From the NCBI GenBank assembly GCA_023417475.1, contig JAEZFP010000041.1, forward strand, positions 62,001 to 126,000: 64,000 nucleotides of DNA, written 5' to 3'. Origin of the DNA: Bacillota bacterium (GTDB lineage Bacteria; Bacillota; UBA4882; UBA8346). Position numbers and translations under genes: made by a program. Positions within the stretch are counted from its first letter, which is position 1. Each line of letters starts with the position of its first letter. Below are positions 44,934 through 54,220 of the stretch, piece after piece. The notes under the pieces are model-generated. The model ran no database searches and was not told the DNA's origin. It saw only the letters and a program-made list of their open reading frames with translations.

Positions 44934-44965
44934 TGAAAAAGGAAACCCAATTTAGTGGATTTCCT
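44934..44965 (-). terminator. Terminator of spo0A
   Basis: Minus-strand AGGAAATCC / GGGTTTCCT with one mismatch, followed by TTTTTCAT. The intron relic begins at its end. Confidence 0.8.
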
Positions 44966-44974
44966 CGGTCTTTT

Positions 44975-45778
44975 TTAGACTATCTTGGATTCCAATCGCA
45001 ATTTATCGGCGATCTTGGCTACAAACGAAGCGGTTGTCGGAAAGCGTCCGCGCTTATTATCAAAACCGAAGAAGTCTTCCATATAATCGGAATTCCCGCG
45101 TTCCCAACCAATTTCGATGGTGTGACGGATGGCGGATTCCACCCCGCTTGGGGTGGACCGGTATTTCTCGGCAATCCGCGGATAAAGATTTTTAGTGATA
45201 TTCCCTAAAACCTCAACTTCTTTGGCGGCGATGATAATCGCGTCTCGCAAATAGGCATAGCCGCGAAAATGCGCCGGAATTCCCATTTCATGAAAGAGCT
45301 TGCTTACTTCCAACTCCAGCTCATTTTCAGTCTTTTCCCGCCGAATGTTGCTCGGAATAACCGCCGGACGTTCAACGACCGGTTTCCCCGGTCGATACGG
45401 CGAAGGATGCCCGGAAGCGAACTGCCGAATCCGTTCAAAAAGCGTCGGAGCGTCAAAAGGTTTCACCATGTAATAAGTCGCCCCGAGTGAAATTAAACGT
45501 TGAATCATCGATTCTTGTTCAAACGCCGTCAACACAATCACAATGGGCCGCTCCGGAAGTTCTCCCAACCGCTCCAATACACCGATGCCGTCTAAATACG
45601 GCATTGTAATATCCAATACCAACACCTGGGGATTGATGCTCTCAACCAGTTGCAATGCTTCAATACCGTCATACGCTACCCCGACCAGCTCCATGTCCTC
45701 TTGCAAGCTGATCAAATCTGATAGGGAAGTGCACAATTCCCGATTATTATCAGCAACTACGATTTTGATCTTTGACAT
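44975..45778 (-). CDS. spo0A: Stage 0 sporulation protein A
   Basis: Master response regulator of sporulation. 267 residues. Receiver domain 1-~120 with phospho-acceptor D56 (LDITMP) and K106. The C-terminal DNA-binding domain (~150-267) carries the diagnostic RHTIEIGWERGN recognition region. At the acidic pocket the usual D10-D11 pair reads D10-N11. A GGAGGGG site precedes the ATG. No spoIVB upstream, unlike most Bacillota. Confidence 0.97.
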   Translation of the reverse strand: MSKIKIVVADNNRELCTSLSDLISLQEDMELVGVAYDGIEALQLVESINPQVLVLDITMPYLDGIGVLERLGELPERPIVIVLTAFEQESMIQRLISLGATYYMVKPFDAPTLFERIRQFASGHPSPYRPGKPVVERPAVIPSNIRREKTENELELEVSKLFHEMGIPAHFRGYAYLRDAIIIAAKEVEVLGNITKNLYPRIAEKYRSTPSGVESAIRHTIEIGWERGNSDYMEDFFGFDNKRGRFPTTASFVAKIADKLRLESKIV

Positions 45779-45871
45779 ACATTCCCCTCCTCATCGTTCA
45801 GAACGCAATGTTACTAATTCGACAGGGGAAAGGTAAATCCTCTCGTCAAAGTTACAGAAAATGGTTGATCT

Positions 45872-46414
45872 TCAACCCGCAAAACGGGCGGAAAGATATA
45901 ACCGGTGAAACTTCTGCCGGGTTATTTCCATCAAAATAATATTTTTCCAGTCGGCTTCCTGCCGTTGCAAAATTCCGATCTGGCGAAAGCCGTTTTTGAG
46001 ATAACAGCGGATCGCCCGTTGATTAAATTCGTAGACCCGAAGATAAATCCGGTTAAACTCCCGATCGCCAAAGACATGATCCAACACCATGTGAATGGCG
46101 TCGCTACCGTAGCCCTGGCTCCAATAACGGCGGTCCCCGATTCGGATCCGCAACTCGGCTTCGCGTTTGTTCCAACAGATATGATCCAACTCGATATCGC
46201 CGATGAGTTCGCCGTCCAGCGTCTCAATGGCAAATATTTGATACTGGCGGCCAGGAACATTCTGCCGATACCATCGTTCTAATTCTTGTAGCGTTACCGG
46301 TAGATCGCAATCGACAAAAGTTTGCAATTCGGCATCCCGATTCCATTGGACCATCGCTTCCAGGTCGGCGACGACCAATGGACGCACACGAACCATGGTT
46401 CCCTTAAATTCCAT
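45872..46414 (-). CDS. GNAT-family N-acetyltransferase
   Basis: 180 residues of the RimJ/RimL-like type. VRVRPLVVADLEAMVQW start, acetyl-CoA loop YWSQGYGSDA and NQRAIRCYLKNGF near the end. Substrate unknown; antibiotic or ribosomal-protein acetylation are options. Monocistronic between spo0A and spoVS. Confidence 0.9.
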   Translation of the reverse strand: MEFKGTMVRVRPLVVADLEAMVQWNRDAELQTFVDCDLPVTLQELERWYRQNVPGRQYQIFAIETLDGELIGDIELDHICWNKREAELRIRIGDRRYWSQGYGSDAIHMVLDHVFGDREFNRIYLRVYEFNQRAIRCYLKNGFRQIGILQRQEADWKNIILMEITRQKFHRLYLSARFAG

Positions 46415-46587
46415 GGTAAACCCTCCCGGCTGAATTTGTTTTCATCAATGAACTGAATTTTTTGCTACGTTGTCTGCAGGATTTTAAAAACAAATTCGGT
46501 CAGTGACGCCGATTTACCTCTAAGTAATTATAGCCAAGACTTAGCGCTCTTTGGAAAGAAGAGTACTTTCTCCACTTGGAGACGACA

Positions 46588-46618
46588 TAAAAAAAGATGG
46601 AGCAGGCTCCATCTTTTC
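46588..46618 (-). terminator. Terminator of spoVS
   Basis: Minus-strand AAAGATGGAGC / GCTCCATCTTT followed by TTTT. Confidence 0.9.
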
Positions 46619-46642
46619 AAGAACGATCCGATTTCGTTTTGA

Positions 46643-46903
46643 TTATTTCGGTTCGATGATAAATTTGATTGCGGTGCGCTCTTCGCCGTCGATCGTCACT
46701 TCAGTAAAAGCCGGAATACAAACCAAGTTTATCCCGCTGGGCGCCACAAAGCCCCGGGCAATCGCCACCGCTTTGACCGCCTGATTGATCGCCCCCGCTC
46801 CGATTGCCTGAATTTCCACAATCCCTTTTTCACGAATAATACCAGATAATGCCCCGGCCACTGCATTTGGACTCGATTTCGCCGATACTTTTAAAACATC
46901 CAT
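46643..46903 (-). CDS. spoVS: Stage V sporulation protein S
   Basis: 86 residues, an Alba-like small protein needed for spore coat and cortex formation and septation control. VLKVSAKSSPNAVAGALSG and GAGAINQAVKAVAIARG are highly conserved. GGAGGG precedes the ATG by 6 nt. Placed after ymdB, as in many Bacillota. Confidence 0.97.
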   Translation of the reverse strand: MDVLKVSAKSSPNAVAGALSGIIREKGIVEIQAIGAGAINQAVKAVAIARGFVAPSGINLVCIPAFTEVTIDGEERTAIKFIIEPK

Positions 46904-47063
46904 TTTCGTCCCTCCATACTTTGCTAGGTTCGATACTCGGTTCGCATCAATCTAAGTTTATTTGCTGCTAAAAATATTATGATAGAAACATTCCAGGAGG
47001 GAATGTTCGCGGCGCACTACAAAATGTCAATCTCCAGCGCAAACGCTGAACTTCTTCCAAACC

Positions 47064-47849
47064 CTATTCCTCAATTACGCGCCGGATCCGGCGAATCGCC
47101 GTGGTTTTTCCGAACTCATCCAACTCAAGTAAAATACAATTTAAGGCAATCGGCCCTTCGGCCACTTCAAACCGGACCGGCCGTTTGGTCCGAAATTTGG
47201 TGATGACTAACTCGGGATCGATTCCCAGCACCGAATTGATTGGACCGGTCATTCCCACATCGGTAATATACCCTGTACCCCGTGGAAGAATTCGCTCATC
47301 AGCGGTGGTGATGTGCGTATGGGTTCCCAGGACGGCTGAGACCCGTCCGTCCAAAAACCAGCCTAACGCAACTTTTTCCGAGGTTGCCTCGGCATGGAAG
47401 TCGATGATAATCAGGTCGGTCTTTTTTTTCAGCTGATTGACCAGTTCCTCGGCTGCCTCAAACGGACAGCGCAAGGCGTCGAGGAACACCAGACCAAGTA
47501 AATTTACCACGCCGACCAAAAAACCTTTTTCGGTTTCGGCGATATAATAACCTTGGCCGGGCGTCCCCTTGGGATAATTGGCCGGGCGAATTACCCGGGA
47601 TTCATGTTCGAGAACATTGGTAATATCACGGTTATCCCAGGTATGATTGCCCATGGTGATCACATCGACCCCTGCCGCCAACAACTCCCGCGTTACCTCA
47701 AGCGTAATCCCAAATCCGCCGGCGGCGTTTTCGCCATTGGCGATGACCAAATCCAACTCTTCCGAAGCGATGAGCGACTGTAATTCCCGTTTGACTGCTT
47801 TACGCCCCGGACGACCGACAATGTCACCGATGAATAAAATTCTTAACAC
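47064..47849 (-). CDS. ymdB: YmdB-type metallophosphoesterase (TIGR00282)
   Basis: Calcineurin-fold phosphodiesterase, 261 residues from GTG 47849 (GGAGG 6 nt upstream). Metal ligands: FIGDIVGRPG, VIANGENAAGG, MGNHTWDN, DFHAEATSEK and GTHTHITTAD. In B. subtilis it hydrolyses 2',3'-cyclic nucleotides and affects biofilm and motility. Here it lies between rny and spoVS, separated from rny by one hypothetical gene. Confidence 0.95.
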   Translation of the reverse strand: MLRILFIGDIVGRPGRKAVKRELQSLIASEELDLVIANGENAAGGFGITLEVTRELLAAGVDVITMGNHTWDNRDITNVLEHESRVIRPANYPKGTPGQGYYIAETEKGFLVGVVNLLGLVFLDALRCPFEAAEELVNQLKKKTDLIIIDFHAEATSEKVALGWFLDGRVSAVLGTHTHITTADERILPRGTGYITDVGMTGPINSVLGIDPELVITKFRTKRPVRFEVAEGPIALNCILLELDEFGKTTAIRRIRRVIEE

Positions 47850-47919
47850 GATGAACCTCCGCGTTGACAAACGAAACTTCGTCTATCGTTTCATATTTTC
47901 CGTTTCCCCGTGAATTTAT

Positions 47920-47954
47920 GCAAACGGGGGTTGCCGCTAAGCAGCAACCCCCGT
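47920..47954 (-). terminator. Terminator between the hypothetical gene and ymdB
   Basis: Minus-strand ACGGGGGTTGC / GCAACCCCCGT stem with a short TTTG tail. Confidence 0.75.
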
Positions 47955-48021
47955 CGTAACCTTTTCTAATCAGAAAATAGCTTTGACCTCTATATCGTCC
48001 ACTCTTTGCTGTCGCGGACGG

Positions 48022-48558
48022 TTACTTATGGAGATTGGCGCGATTAAAGACCAGCACGCGACCTTCTTCTCGAAATCCAATCAACTTCTTTTCCTGATGA
48101 GAATCTTTCAAATCCTCCAGCATGTGTTCGATCATTTCCTCTTGAAGCACGACATCCTCTTCCTGGGCTGCTTCATCTTGGTCGAATAGGAGATTCCCGT
48201 CGAAAAATTGGTGGACGATCCCGGTAATCAAACCGATCTCCTCCTGACTCAGCGAGTCAATGTCCCGCAAGATCTCCAAGAAGGTTAGATTGTCACAACG
48301 ATTGAAACTAGCCTCGGTCCGTAAAGGTCTTTTCCCCTGGAGTTCGGAAATCGCGTCCAAGCTCAAAAGCAATTGCTCCTGAAACTTATCAAACTCTTCC
48401 TGTTCTAAGGCCTTTACAATCATAAAGGAGAACTGCAAGGTCTTCCCATCGGGGTCATAACGGACGGTCCCGATCTCAGGATACCGGACCAACAAGAAAG
48501 CAATCAGACTCATGGAATTGGAGAAGGACTCCCCTTCTTTCCAGAAGATGCCTTTCAT
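48022..48558 (-). CDS. Conserved hypothetical protein between rny and ymdB
   Basis: 178 residues, acidic, predicted helical, no signal peptide. Notable blocks are MSLIAFLLVRYPEIGTVRYD and the acidic QDEAAQEEDVVLQEEMIEHM. GGGGGAGG precedes the ATG. Similar short proteins occur at this position in some Clostridia, from memory, with no assigned role. A terminator follows it. Confidence 0.75.
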   Translation of the reverse strand: MKGIFWKEGESFSNSMSLIAFLLVRYPEIGTVRYDPDGKTLQFSFMIVKALEQEEFDKFQEQLLLSLDAISELQGKRPLRTEASFNRCDNLTFLEILRDIDSLSQEEIGLITGIVHQFFDGNLLFDQDEAAQEEDVVLQEEMIEHMLEDLKDSHQEKKLIGFREEGRVLVFNRANLHK

Positions 48559-48702
48559 GTTTCCTCCCCCTTCCAGACCTCTTCGTTTATTATAGAACTT
48601 TTATAATGATTTGGTGCTATTCCACGATAAGGTACAACTCAGGACACTTTGGGCCCTTTGGGCGCCTGCGCGGAAAATCCCTTCGATCGCGGTTCAAAAC
48701 GG

Positions 48703-50235
48703 CTATTTCGCATAATCAACCGCTCGGGTTTCCCGAATGACCGTCACTTTGATCTGACCCGGATATTCCAGTTCATCTTCGATCCGTTTGACAATCTCCC
48801 GGGCAATCCGGACCGCATTCAGGTCGTCAATCCGATCCGGTTTCACCATAATCCGGATTTCACGGCCCGCTTGAATAGCATAAGCTTTCTCGACTCCCTC
48901 AAAGGAGTCGGCGATCTTCTCCAGTTTTTCAAGGCGTTTGATATAGGTCTCCAAGGTTTCGCGGCGGGCGCCGGGCCGTGCGGCGGATACCGCGTCGCAG
49001 GCTTGGACCAAAACCGCTTCTACGCTTGTCGGTTCGATATCGCCGTGATGTGCGCCGATCGCATTGACAATTAACGCCGATTCCCGGTATTTCTTCGCCA
49101 AATCGGCGCCGATGGTAACATGCGGGCCTTCCACCTCATGGTTGACCGCTTTCCCGATATCATGCAACAAACCGGCCCGTTTGGCCAAGGTGACGTCGGC
49201 CCCTAATTCGCTGGCCATCAACCCGCACAAGTGGGCAACTTCAATTGAATGATTCAAGACGTTCTGACCGTAACTGGTCCGGTATTTAAGCCGTCCCAAA
49301 AGTTTGATCAGTTCAAAGTGAATTCCGTGGATTCCTGTTTCGAAGGTCGCCCGTTCGCCCTCTTCTTTGATGATGGTGTCCACTTCTTTTTGCGACTTTT
49401 CGACCATCTCTTCAATCCGGGCCGGATGAATCCGTCCGTCGACAATTAACTTCTCCAACGCCAATCGCGCCACTTCGCGGCGGACTGGGTCAAATCCGGA
49501 GAGGATCACCGCTTCCGGCGTATCATCAATGATCAGATCGACTCCGGTCAATGTTTCGAGCGCCCGGATATTCCGACCCTCGCGGCCAATGATCCGGCCT
49601 TTCATCTCATCATTGGGCAAAGCCACCACCGATACGGTGGCTTCAGCCACATGATCGGCAGCGCAACGCTGAATAGCCAGTGAAATGATCTCCCGGGCCT
49701 TGCGATCCGACTCTTCTTTGGCGCGGGCTTCCATATCACGAATTTTCATTGCAATTTCTTGCTGAATCTCTTCCTCAACATCTTTGAGTAATAAGGCTTT
49801 CGCCTCTTCACTTGTTAAACCTGAGATTCTCTCCAACTCATGACGGTGTTTTTGATGGGTTTCCTGAACTTCATTTTTTAAACGTTCGACTTCGACTTCT
49901 TTTTTTGCTAATGATTCTTCTTTCTTCTCCAAAACCTCGTATTTCCGATCGAGGGACTCTTCTTTCTGTAATAAACGTTTCTCTAACCGTTGAATATCAG
50001 CACGACGCTCGCGGTTTTCCCGTTCGAGTTCGTTTTTGACTTTTAATGCTTCTTCCTTGGCTTCCAACAACGCTTCCCGCTTAATTGACTCCACTTCGCG
50101 TTGAGCCTCTTCAATCACTTTGCGGGCTTGCTCTTTGGCGGATTCCACCTGGATTTTTCCGTAAATATAAGCTCCCGCCAGGCCAAGGACCACTCCGATT
50201 AATAAACCGATAATTATGTGGACGATACTACTCAC
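48703..50235 (-). CDS. rny: Ribonuclease Y
   Basis: Membrane-anchored endoribonuclease that starts mRNA decay. About 510 residues. N-terminal membrane helix (HIIIGLLIGVVLGLAGAYI), a long coiled coil to ~200, a KH domain (GRIIGREGRNIRALE) and the HD domain (LLHDIGKAVNHE). The GTG at 50235 lies within the AGGAGGTG site; no better start is visible, so the exact start is uncertain by a few residues. Confidence 0.95.
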   Translation of the reverse strand: MSSIVHIIIGLLIGVVLGLAGAYIYGKIQVESAKEQARKVIEEAQREVESIKREALLEAKEEALKVKNELERENRERRADIQRLEKRLLQKEESLDRKYEVLEKKEESLAKKEVEVERLKNEVQETHQKHRHELERISGLTSEEAKALLLKDVEEEIQQEIAMKIRDMEARAKEESDRKAREIISLAIQRCAADHVAEATVSVVALPNDEMKGRIIGREGRNIRALETLTGVDLIIDDTPEAVILSGFDPVRREVARLALEKLIVDGRIHPARIEEMVEKSQKEVDTIIKEEGERATFETGIHGIHFELIKLLGRLKYRTSYGQNVLNHSIEVAHLCGLMASELGADVTLAKRAGLLHDIGKAVNHEVEGPHVTIGADLAKKYRESALIVNAIGAHHGDIEPTSVEAVLVQACDAVSAARPGARRETLETYIKRLEKLEKIADSFEGVEKAYAIQAGREIRIMVKPDRIDDLNAVRIAREIVKRIEDELEYPGQIKVTVIRETRAVDYAK

Positions 50236-50328
50236 CTCCTGAATAATTAATAATTTTTTAACAGACTTCTTAGGAAGCCTTAACGAAAGATCGGATTTAG
50301 GATTGGAGTTTGGAAAGAAAAATAGATA

Positions 50329-50356
50329 CAAAACAAGCCGAGTTAGAACTCGGCTT
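50329..50356 (-). terminator. Terminator after recX
   Basis: Minus-strand AAGCCGAGTT / AACTCGGCTT stem with GTTTTG. It splits the cinA-recA-recX unit from rny. Confidence 0.85.
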
Positions 50357-50402
50357 TTGTTCTGCCCTCAATAGATCATTCTAAACATTTTTAAACAAGG
50401 TG

Positions 50403-50843
50403 TCAAGGGGGAGATAGCTCGGGAATACAATGATGAATCGTATTTTCCGAAAACCCGGCGCGGGCCAATTTCTGCCATGCCCGGGTTTGGCCTTGTTTAG
50501 CGATGTTGTTGCCCTGTTCTATCAAGCGCCGCGCAATCCCTACCTCGTCTTCCAACGGGTAATCTTGCGCCAATAATTCGGTTATCAATTGAGCGGCCAG
50601 TCCTTGGGCGGCGAGATCCGCCTCCACATAAGCCCGGCTCTTCAAGCGTTGTTTTAAAAGTTCGATTCGCCGCGCGCCAAAAGCGGCATCGTTTAAATAC
50701 TTCATCCGTTGCAGCCGTTCCAGACATTCGGTAATTTCCGCCGCTACATATCCGCCGGCCAACAAACGTTCCTCCAGTTTGCGAATTGAGTATGACTGCC
50801 GGCTGATCAGTTTGAGCGCCACGGCCATTGGCGTTCGTTCCAT
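50403..50843 (-). CDS. recX: Regulatory protein RecX
   Basis: Modulates RecA filaments. 146 residues. Repeated three-helix units are visible (SYSIRKLEERLLAGGY, RAYVEADLAAQGL, ARAGFSENTIHHCI). Starts 5 nt after the recA stop, in the same operon. Confidence 0.92.
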   Translation of the reverse strand: MERTPMAVALKLISRQSYSIRKLEERLLAGGYVAAEITECLERLQRMKYLNDAAFGARRIELLKQRLKSRAYVEADLAAQGLAAQLITELLAQDYPLEDEVGIARRLIEQGNNIAKQGQTRAWQKLARAGFSENTIHHCIPELSPP

Positions 50844-50848
50844 CGTCG

Positions 50849-51883
50849 TTATTTGCCTTTCGCCGGAGCAACCTCCGGTTTGGCCGCTTCCTCGGTTAGC
50901 AGGCCGATGGCAATTCGCAGTTTCTTTTCGATCTCCGCAAACACCGCCGGATCTTTCTTCAAAAATTCCCGGGCCGCTTCACGGCCTTGACCGATCCGGA
51001 TCTCGCCGTAAGAAAACCAGGCGCCGCTTTTATTGATGATATTGCGGTCGACGGCCATATCCAGGATGCAACCGGTTTTGGAGATCCCTTCACCGTAAAT
51101 GATGTCGAATTCGCCGTCTTTAAATGGCGGAGCCACTTTATTTTTGACTACTTTCACCCTGGTCCGGCTACCGATCACATCGGTGCCTTGTTTTAAAGTT
51201 TCAATTTTACGAACTTCCAGCCGAACGGTTGAATAAAACTTCAAGGCTCGTCCGCCGGGGGTAGTTTCCGGATTGCCAAACATCACGCCGACTTTTTCGC
51301 GGATTTGGTTGATAAAGACCGCCACCGTATTGGATTTGCTGACCACCGCGGTCAACTTGCGCAACGCTTGGGACATTAATCGCGCTTGCAATCCGACATG
51401 GGAATCTCCCATATCGCCCTCAATTTCCGCTTGGGGTGTCAACGCCGCCACCGAGTCGATGACAATTACATCCACCGCGCCGCTCCGGACCAACGCCTCG
51501 CAGATCTCCAAGGCTTGCTCGCCGGTGTCCGGCTGGGAGATTAACAAATTATCGATATCTACGCCTAACTTTTTGGCATAAAGGGGATCCAGGGCGTGCT
51601 CGGCATCGATAAACGCGACGATGCCGCCTAATTTCTGGGCTTCAGCCGCCAGATGCAGGGCGACCGTGGTTTTACCGGAAGACTCCGGGCCATAAATTTC
51701 CACGATCCGGCCCCGGGGAATCCCTCCGACCCCTAAAGCCAGGTCCAGGGTCAACGCCCCGGTAGGAATCACTGAAATATTCATCTTGTCGACGTTTTCG
51801 CCCATCTTCATGATGGACCCCTTGCCGAACTGCTTTTCAATTTGAAGTAATGCGACTTCCAACGCTTTTTGTTTATCAGACAC
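50849..51883 (-). CDS. recA: Recombinase RecA
   Basis: DNA strand exchange and SOS coprotease. 344 residues. Walker A GPESSGKT at 65-72, VIVIDSVAALTP (Walker B), loop L1/L2 region FINQIREKVGVMFGNPETTPGG. The AAGGGGG site precedes the GTG at 51883. Promoter and a LexA-type box lie immediately upstream. Operon order cinA-recA-recX. Confidence 0.98.
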   Translation of the reverse strand: MSDKQKALEVALLQIEKQFGKGSIMKMGENVDKMNISVIPTGALTLDLALGVGGIPRGRIVEIYGPESSGKTTVALHLAAEAQKLGGIVAFIDAEHALDPLYAKKLGVDIDNLLISQPDTGEQALEICEALVRSGAVDVIVIDSVAALTPQAEIEGDMGDSHVGLQARLMSQALRKLTAVVSKSNTVAVFINQIREKVGVMFGNPETTPGGRALKFYSTVRLEVRKIETLKQGTDVIGSRTRVKVVKNKVAPPFKDGEFDIIYGEGISKTGCILDMAVDRNIINKSGAWFSYGEIRIGQGREAAREFLKKDPAVFAEIEKKLRIAIGLLTEEAAKPEVAPAKGK

Positions 51884-51901
51884 GGATGAAACCCCCTTTT
51901 A

Positions 51902-51917
51902 CCAAACATATGTTCTA
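51902..51917 (-). promoter_or_regulatory. LexA/SOS box of recA
   Basis: Minus-strand AGAACATATGTTTG, one or two changes from the Bacillota consensus CGAACATATGTTCG. It abuts the -10 element, so LexA binding would block initiation. Confidence 0.85.
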
Positions 51918-51945
51918 GTATAGCAGACCGAACCCATGATGTCAA
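51917..51945 (-). promoter_or_regulatory. Sigma-A promoter of recA
   Basis: TTGACA and TATACT on the minus strand with exactly 17 nt between. Confidence 0.85.
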
Positions 51946-52035
51946 ACCGGAGAATACAAATTACGAATTATAACGATTTGCCAAAGCTTACGGTCAGGTC
52001 AAAAGCGGCATTGGCTTGAGCGAACTCGGTTGCGC

Positions 52036-53286
52036 CTACACCGGTTGTCGCAGCGCCTGCCAGAGCAGAACCAACCCGGCTTGGGCCGCCGATTCTTTGT
52101 TGCCGATCCGGTCGAGCGGAAAGATCCGTTTTTCAACCCGGCTGAACCCCGGACCTTCGAGACCCAGATAAACTAATCCCACCGGTTTATCGGAACTGCC
52201 GCCGTCCGGTCCGGCGATCCCGGTGGCCGACAAACCGACCTCCGCTCCGGTGACCCGGCGAATGCCGGCCGCCATCGCTTGGGCCGTCTCGGGACTCACG
52301 GCCCCGTGCGCCTGGAGGGTTGCCTGCGTTACGCCAAGCAAGCCGGTTTTCAACGCGTTGCTATAGGAGTTCACGCCGCCTAAATAATACGCTGAGCTTC
52401 CCGGAATATTGGTAATCCGGTGGGCCATCAACCCGCCGGTGCAGGACTCGGCCAACGCCAATTTCCAACCCCGCCGCAGCAACAAGCGGCCGATGGCCGA
52501 TTCCAAATTGTCGGCGTCAACTCCGTAAATGTATTGACCGAGGCGCTCCGATACCTGTTCGACCATAGCCGCGATCAACGCTTGATTTTCCGCTTCGTTA
52601 TCGCCCTTGGCCGTAATCCGCAGCGAGACCTCGCCCCGGCCGGCATACGGCGCGATGGTCGGATTGGTCTGGGTTTGGATCAGATCAATCACCCGTTCTT
52701 CCATGGCGGCCTCGCCGATTCCGACCATCCGTAACGTCCGCGAGGTCAAAATGGGATTGCCCTCCGCCGCCAGCACGTTTTGAAAGTAACTCCGGAGCGT
52801 CGCTCCCCAGATCCCTTTTAGTTCGTAAGGCACTCCGGGTAACGCCGCCAAATAACGACCTTGGCTTTCCACCAACAATCCCGGGGCGGTGCCGAACGGA
52901 TTGGGAATAATCCGCCCCGAAGGCGGAAACATGGCCTGTCTCCGGTTACTCTCCGGCAACGGCCGCTGCGCCTTGCGAAAAAAAGCCGTTACTTGTTCCC
53001 AAGCCTCCGGGTTGAATTCGAGTTCCTCCCCGATCAGCGCCGCTACCGCTTCCCGGGTCAAGTCATCCTGGGTCGGGCCCAGTCCGCCCGATACGATTAC
53101 GATCTCCGACCGGTCCCAGGCGTGTCGGAGCGTCGCGACCGCCCGCCCCAAATTATCACCGACCGTGGTCTTATGATAAAGATCAATCCCCAATCCGGCC
53201 AATTCTTGGGCCAAAAACGCCGCATTGGTATCGACGATCTGTCCGAGTAGCAACTCGGTTCCGATACAGATAATTTCCGCTCTCAC
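52036..53286 (-). CDS. cinA: CinA: competence/damage-inducible protein, NMN deamidase domain
   Basis: 416 residues. An N-terminal molybdopterin-binding-like domain (GTELLLGQIVDTNAAFL, SGGLGPTQDD) and a C-terminal NMN amidohydrolase domain (LAESCTGGLMAHRITNIPGSS, GIAGPDGG). The domain pair recycles pyridine nucleotides. Start GTG 53286 with AAAGGA upstream. recA follows 150 nt downstream under its own promoter. Confidence 0.96.
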   Translation of the reverse strand: MRAEIICIGTELLLGQIVDTNAAFLAQELAGLGIDLYHKTTVGDNLGRAVATLRHAWDRSEIVIVSGGLGPTQDDLTREAVAALIGEELEFNPEAWEQVTAFFRKAQRPLPESNRRQAMFPPSGRIIPNPFGTAPGLLVESQGRYLAALPGVPYELKGIWGATLRSYFQNVLAAEGNPILTSRTLRMVGIGEAAMEERVIDLIQTQTNPTIAPYAGRGEVSLRITAKGDNEAENQALIAAMVEQVSERLGQYIYGVDADNLESAIGRLLLRRGWKLALAESCTGGLMAHRITNIPGSSAYYLGGVNSYSNALKTGLLGVTQATLQAHGAVSPETAQAMAAGIRRVTGAEVGLSATGIAGPDGGSSDKPVGLVYLGLEGPGFSRVEKRIFPLDRIGNKESAAQAGLVLLWQALRQPV

Positions 53287-53458
53287 TTTGGTGTCCTTTC
53301 CGCAACGACGTTGGCGCCCTCAGTCTTTGCGCTTTAGTGAAATTCTGGATATTACTTCGCTTTTTTTCAAGAAATTCCTTTGATCAAATCATACTCCAAT
53401 CTAGCCTGCGCAAACAACTGAGAAAAATCAATGGAGTTTTCACGCGTTTCCGCATATC

Positions 53459-54193
53459 CTACTCTTGCCCTAACCCGGCGAAATAAGCGACGACTCCTTG
53501 ATAGATGGCTTCCGCCAGGCGTTCGCGATATTCCGGCTGGCTAAGCAAAGTCGCTTCCTGCGGATTGGATAAAAAACCGACTTCAACGGTGACGGCGGGC
53601 ATGTGGCTGTCCTGCAACACCCGAAAATCGCCCGGTTTAATCTTGCGGTTATTCGGGCCCAACTTCAACACCAATTGATTTTGAATCGCCTTCGCCAACC
53701 GTTGCGATTCGGCGCTCCCCCGTTCGTAAAAGGTTTGGGCGCCGCGGTATTGGCGTTCCGGAAAACTATTGGCGTGGATCGAAAGATAGATGTCGGCGTT
53801 GCTCTCATTGGCCAGCCGCGCCCGATGGAGCAGGTCCTGTCGCTTTTTATGCCGCAATTTTTCCGGACCGTCGGTAAAATCGCAGTCCAGCTCGCGGATC
53901 ATTACGCAGTAGACTCCCACCTGCGACAGGTATCGTTTGAGACGTAACGCCACATCCAGATTCAAATCTTTCTCCAACAATCCGCTTTCCGACCGGGCGC
54001 CCGGATCAATGCCGCCATGTCCGGCGTCGATAACCACTTTTTTGCCGGAAACCAGCGACGCCAACGGCAGACTGGTCCAGACGGACGGTTGACTGTACAA
54101 CCATAATCCAACCGCAAAACAGACGAGCAACGCCAGCGAATATAGATACTCGCCACGCAGTAACACAATCAACAGTGGTTTCCGGAGCAACAT
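53459..54193 (-). CDS. cwlD: N-acetylmuramoyl-L-alanine amidase CwlD
   Basis: Germination-cortex amidase that helps form muramic lactam in spore peptidoglycan. 244 residues. N-terminal membrane helix (YLYSLALLVCFAVGLWLY), then Amidase_3 motifs VVIDAGHGGIDPGA, E83-like LLEKDLNLD, LSIHANSF and VEVGFLSNPQEA. The start is taken as ATG 54193 with AAAGG 7 nt upstream; codons before it could be used but have no site. Confidence 0.92.
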   Translation of the reverse strand: MLLRKPLLIVLLRGEYLYSLALLVCFAVGLWLYSQPSVWTSLPLASLVSGKKVVIDAGHGGIDPGARSESGLLEKDLNLDVALRLKRYLSQVGVYCVMIRELDCDFTDGPEKLRHKKRQDLLHRARLANESNADIYLSIHANSFPERQYRGAQTFYERGSAESQRLAKAIQNQLVLKLGPNNRKIKPGDFRVLQDSHMPAVTVEVGFLSNPQEATLLSQPEYRERLAEAIYQGVVAYFAGLGQE

Positions 54194-54220
54194 CCTCCCG
54201 CCTTTCATCGCGATTGACAA

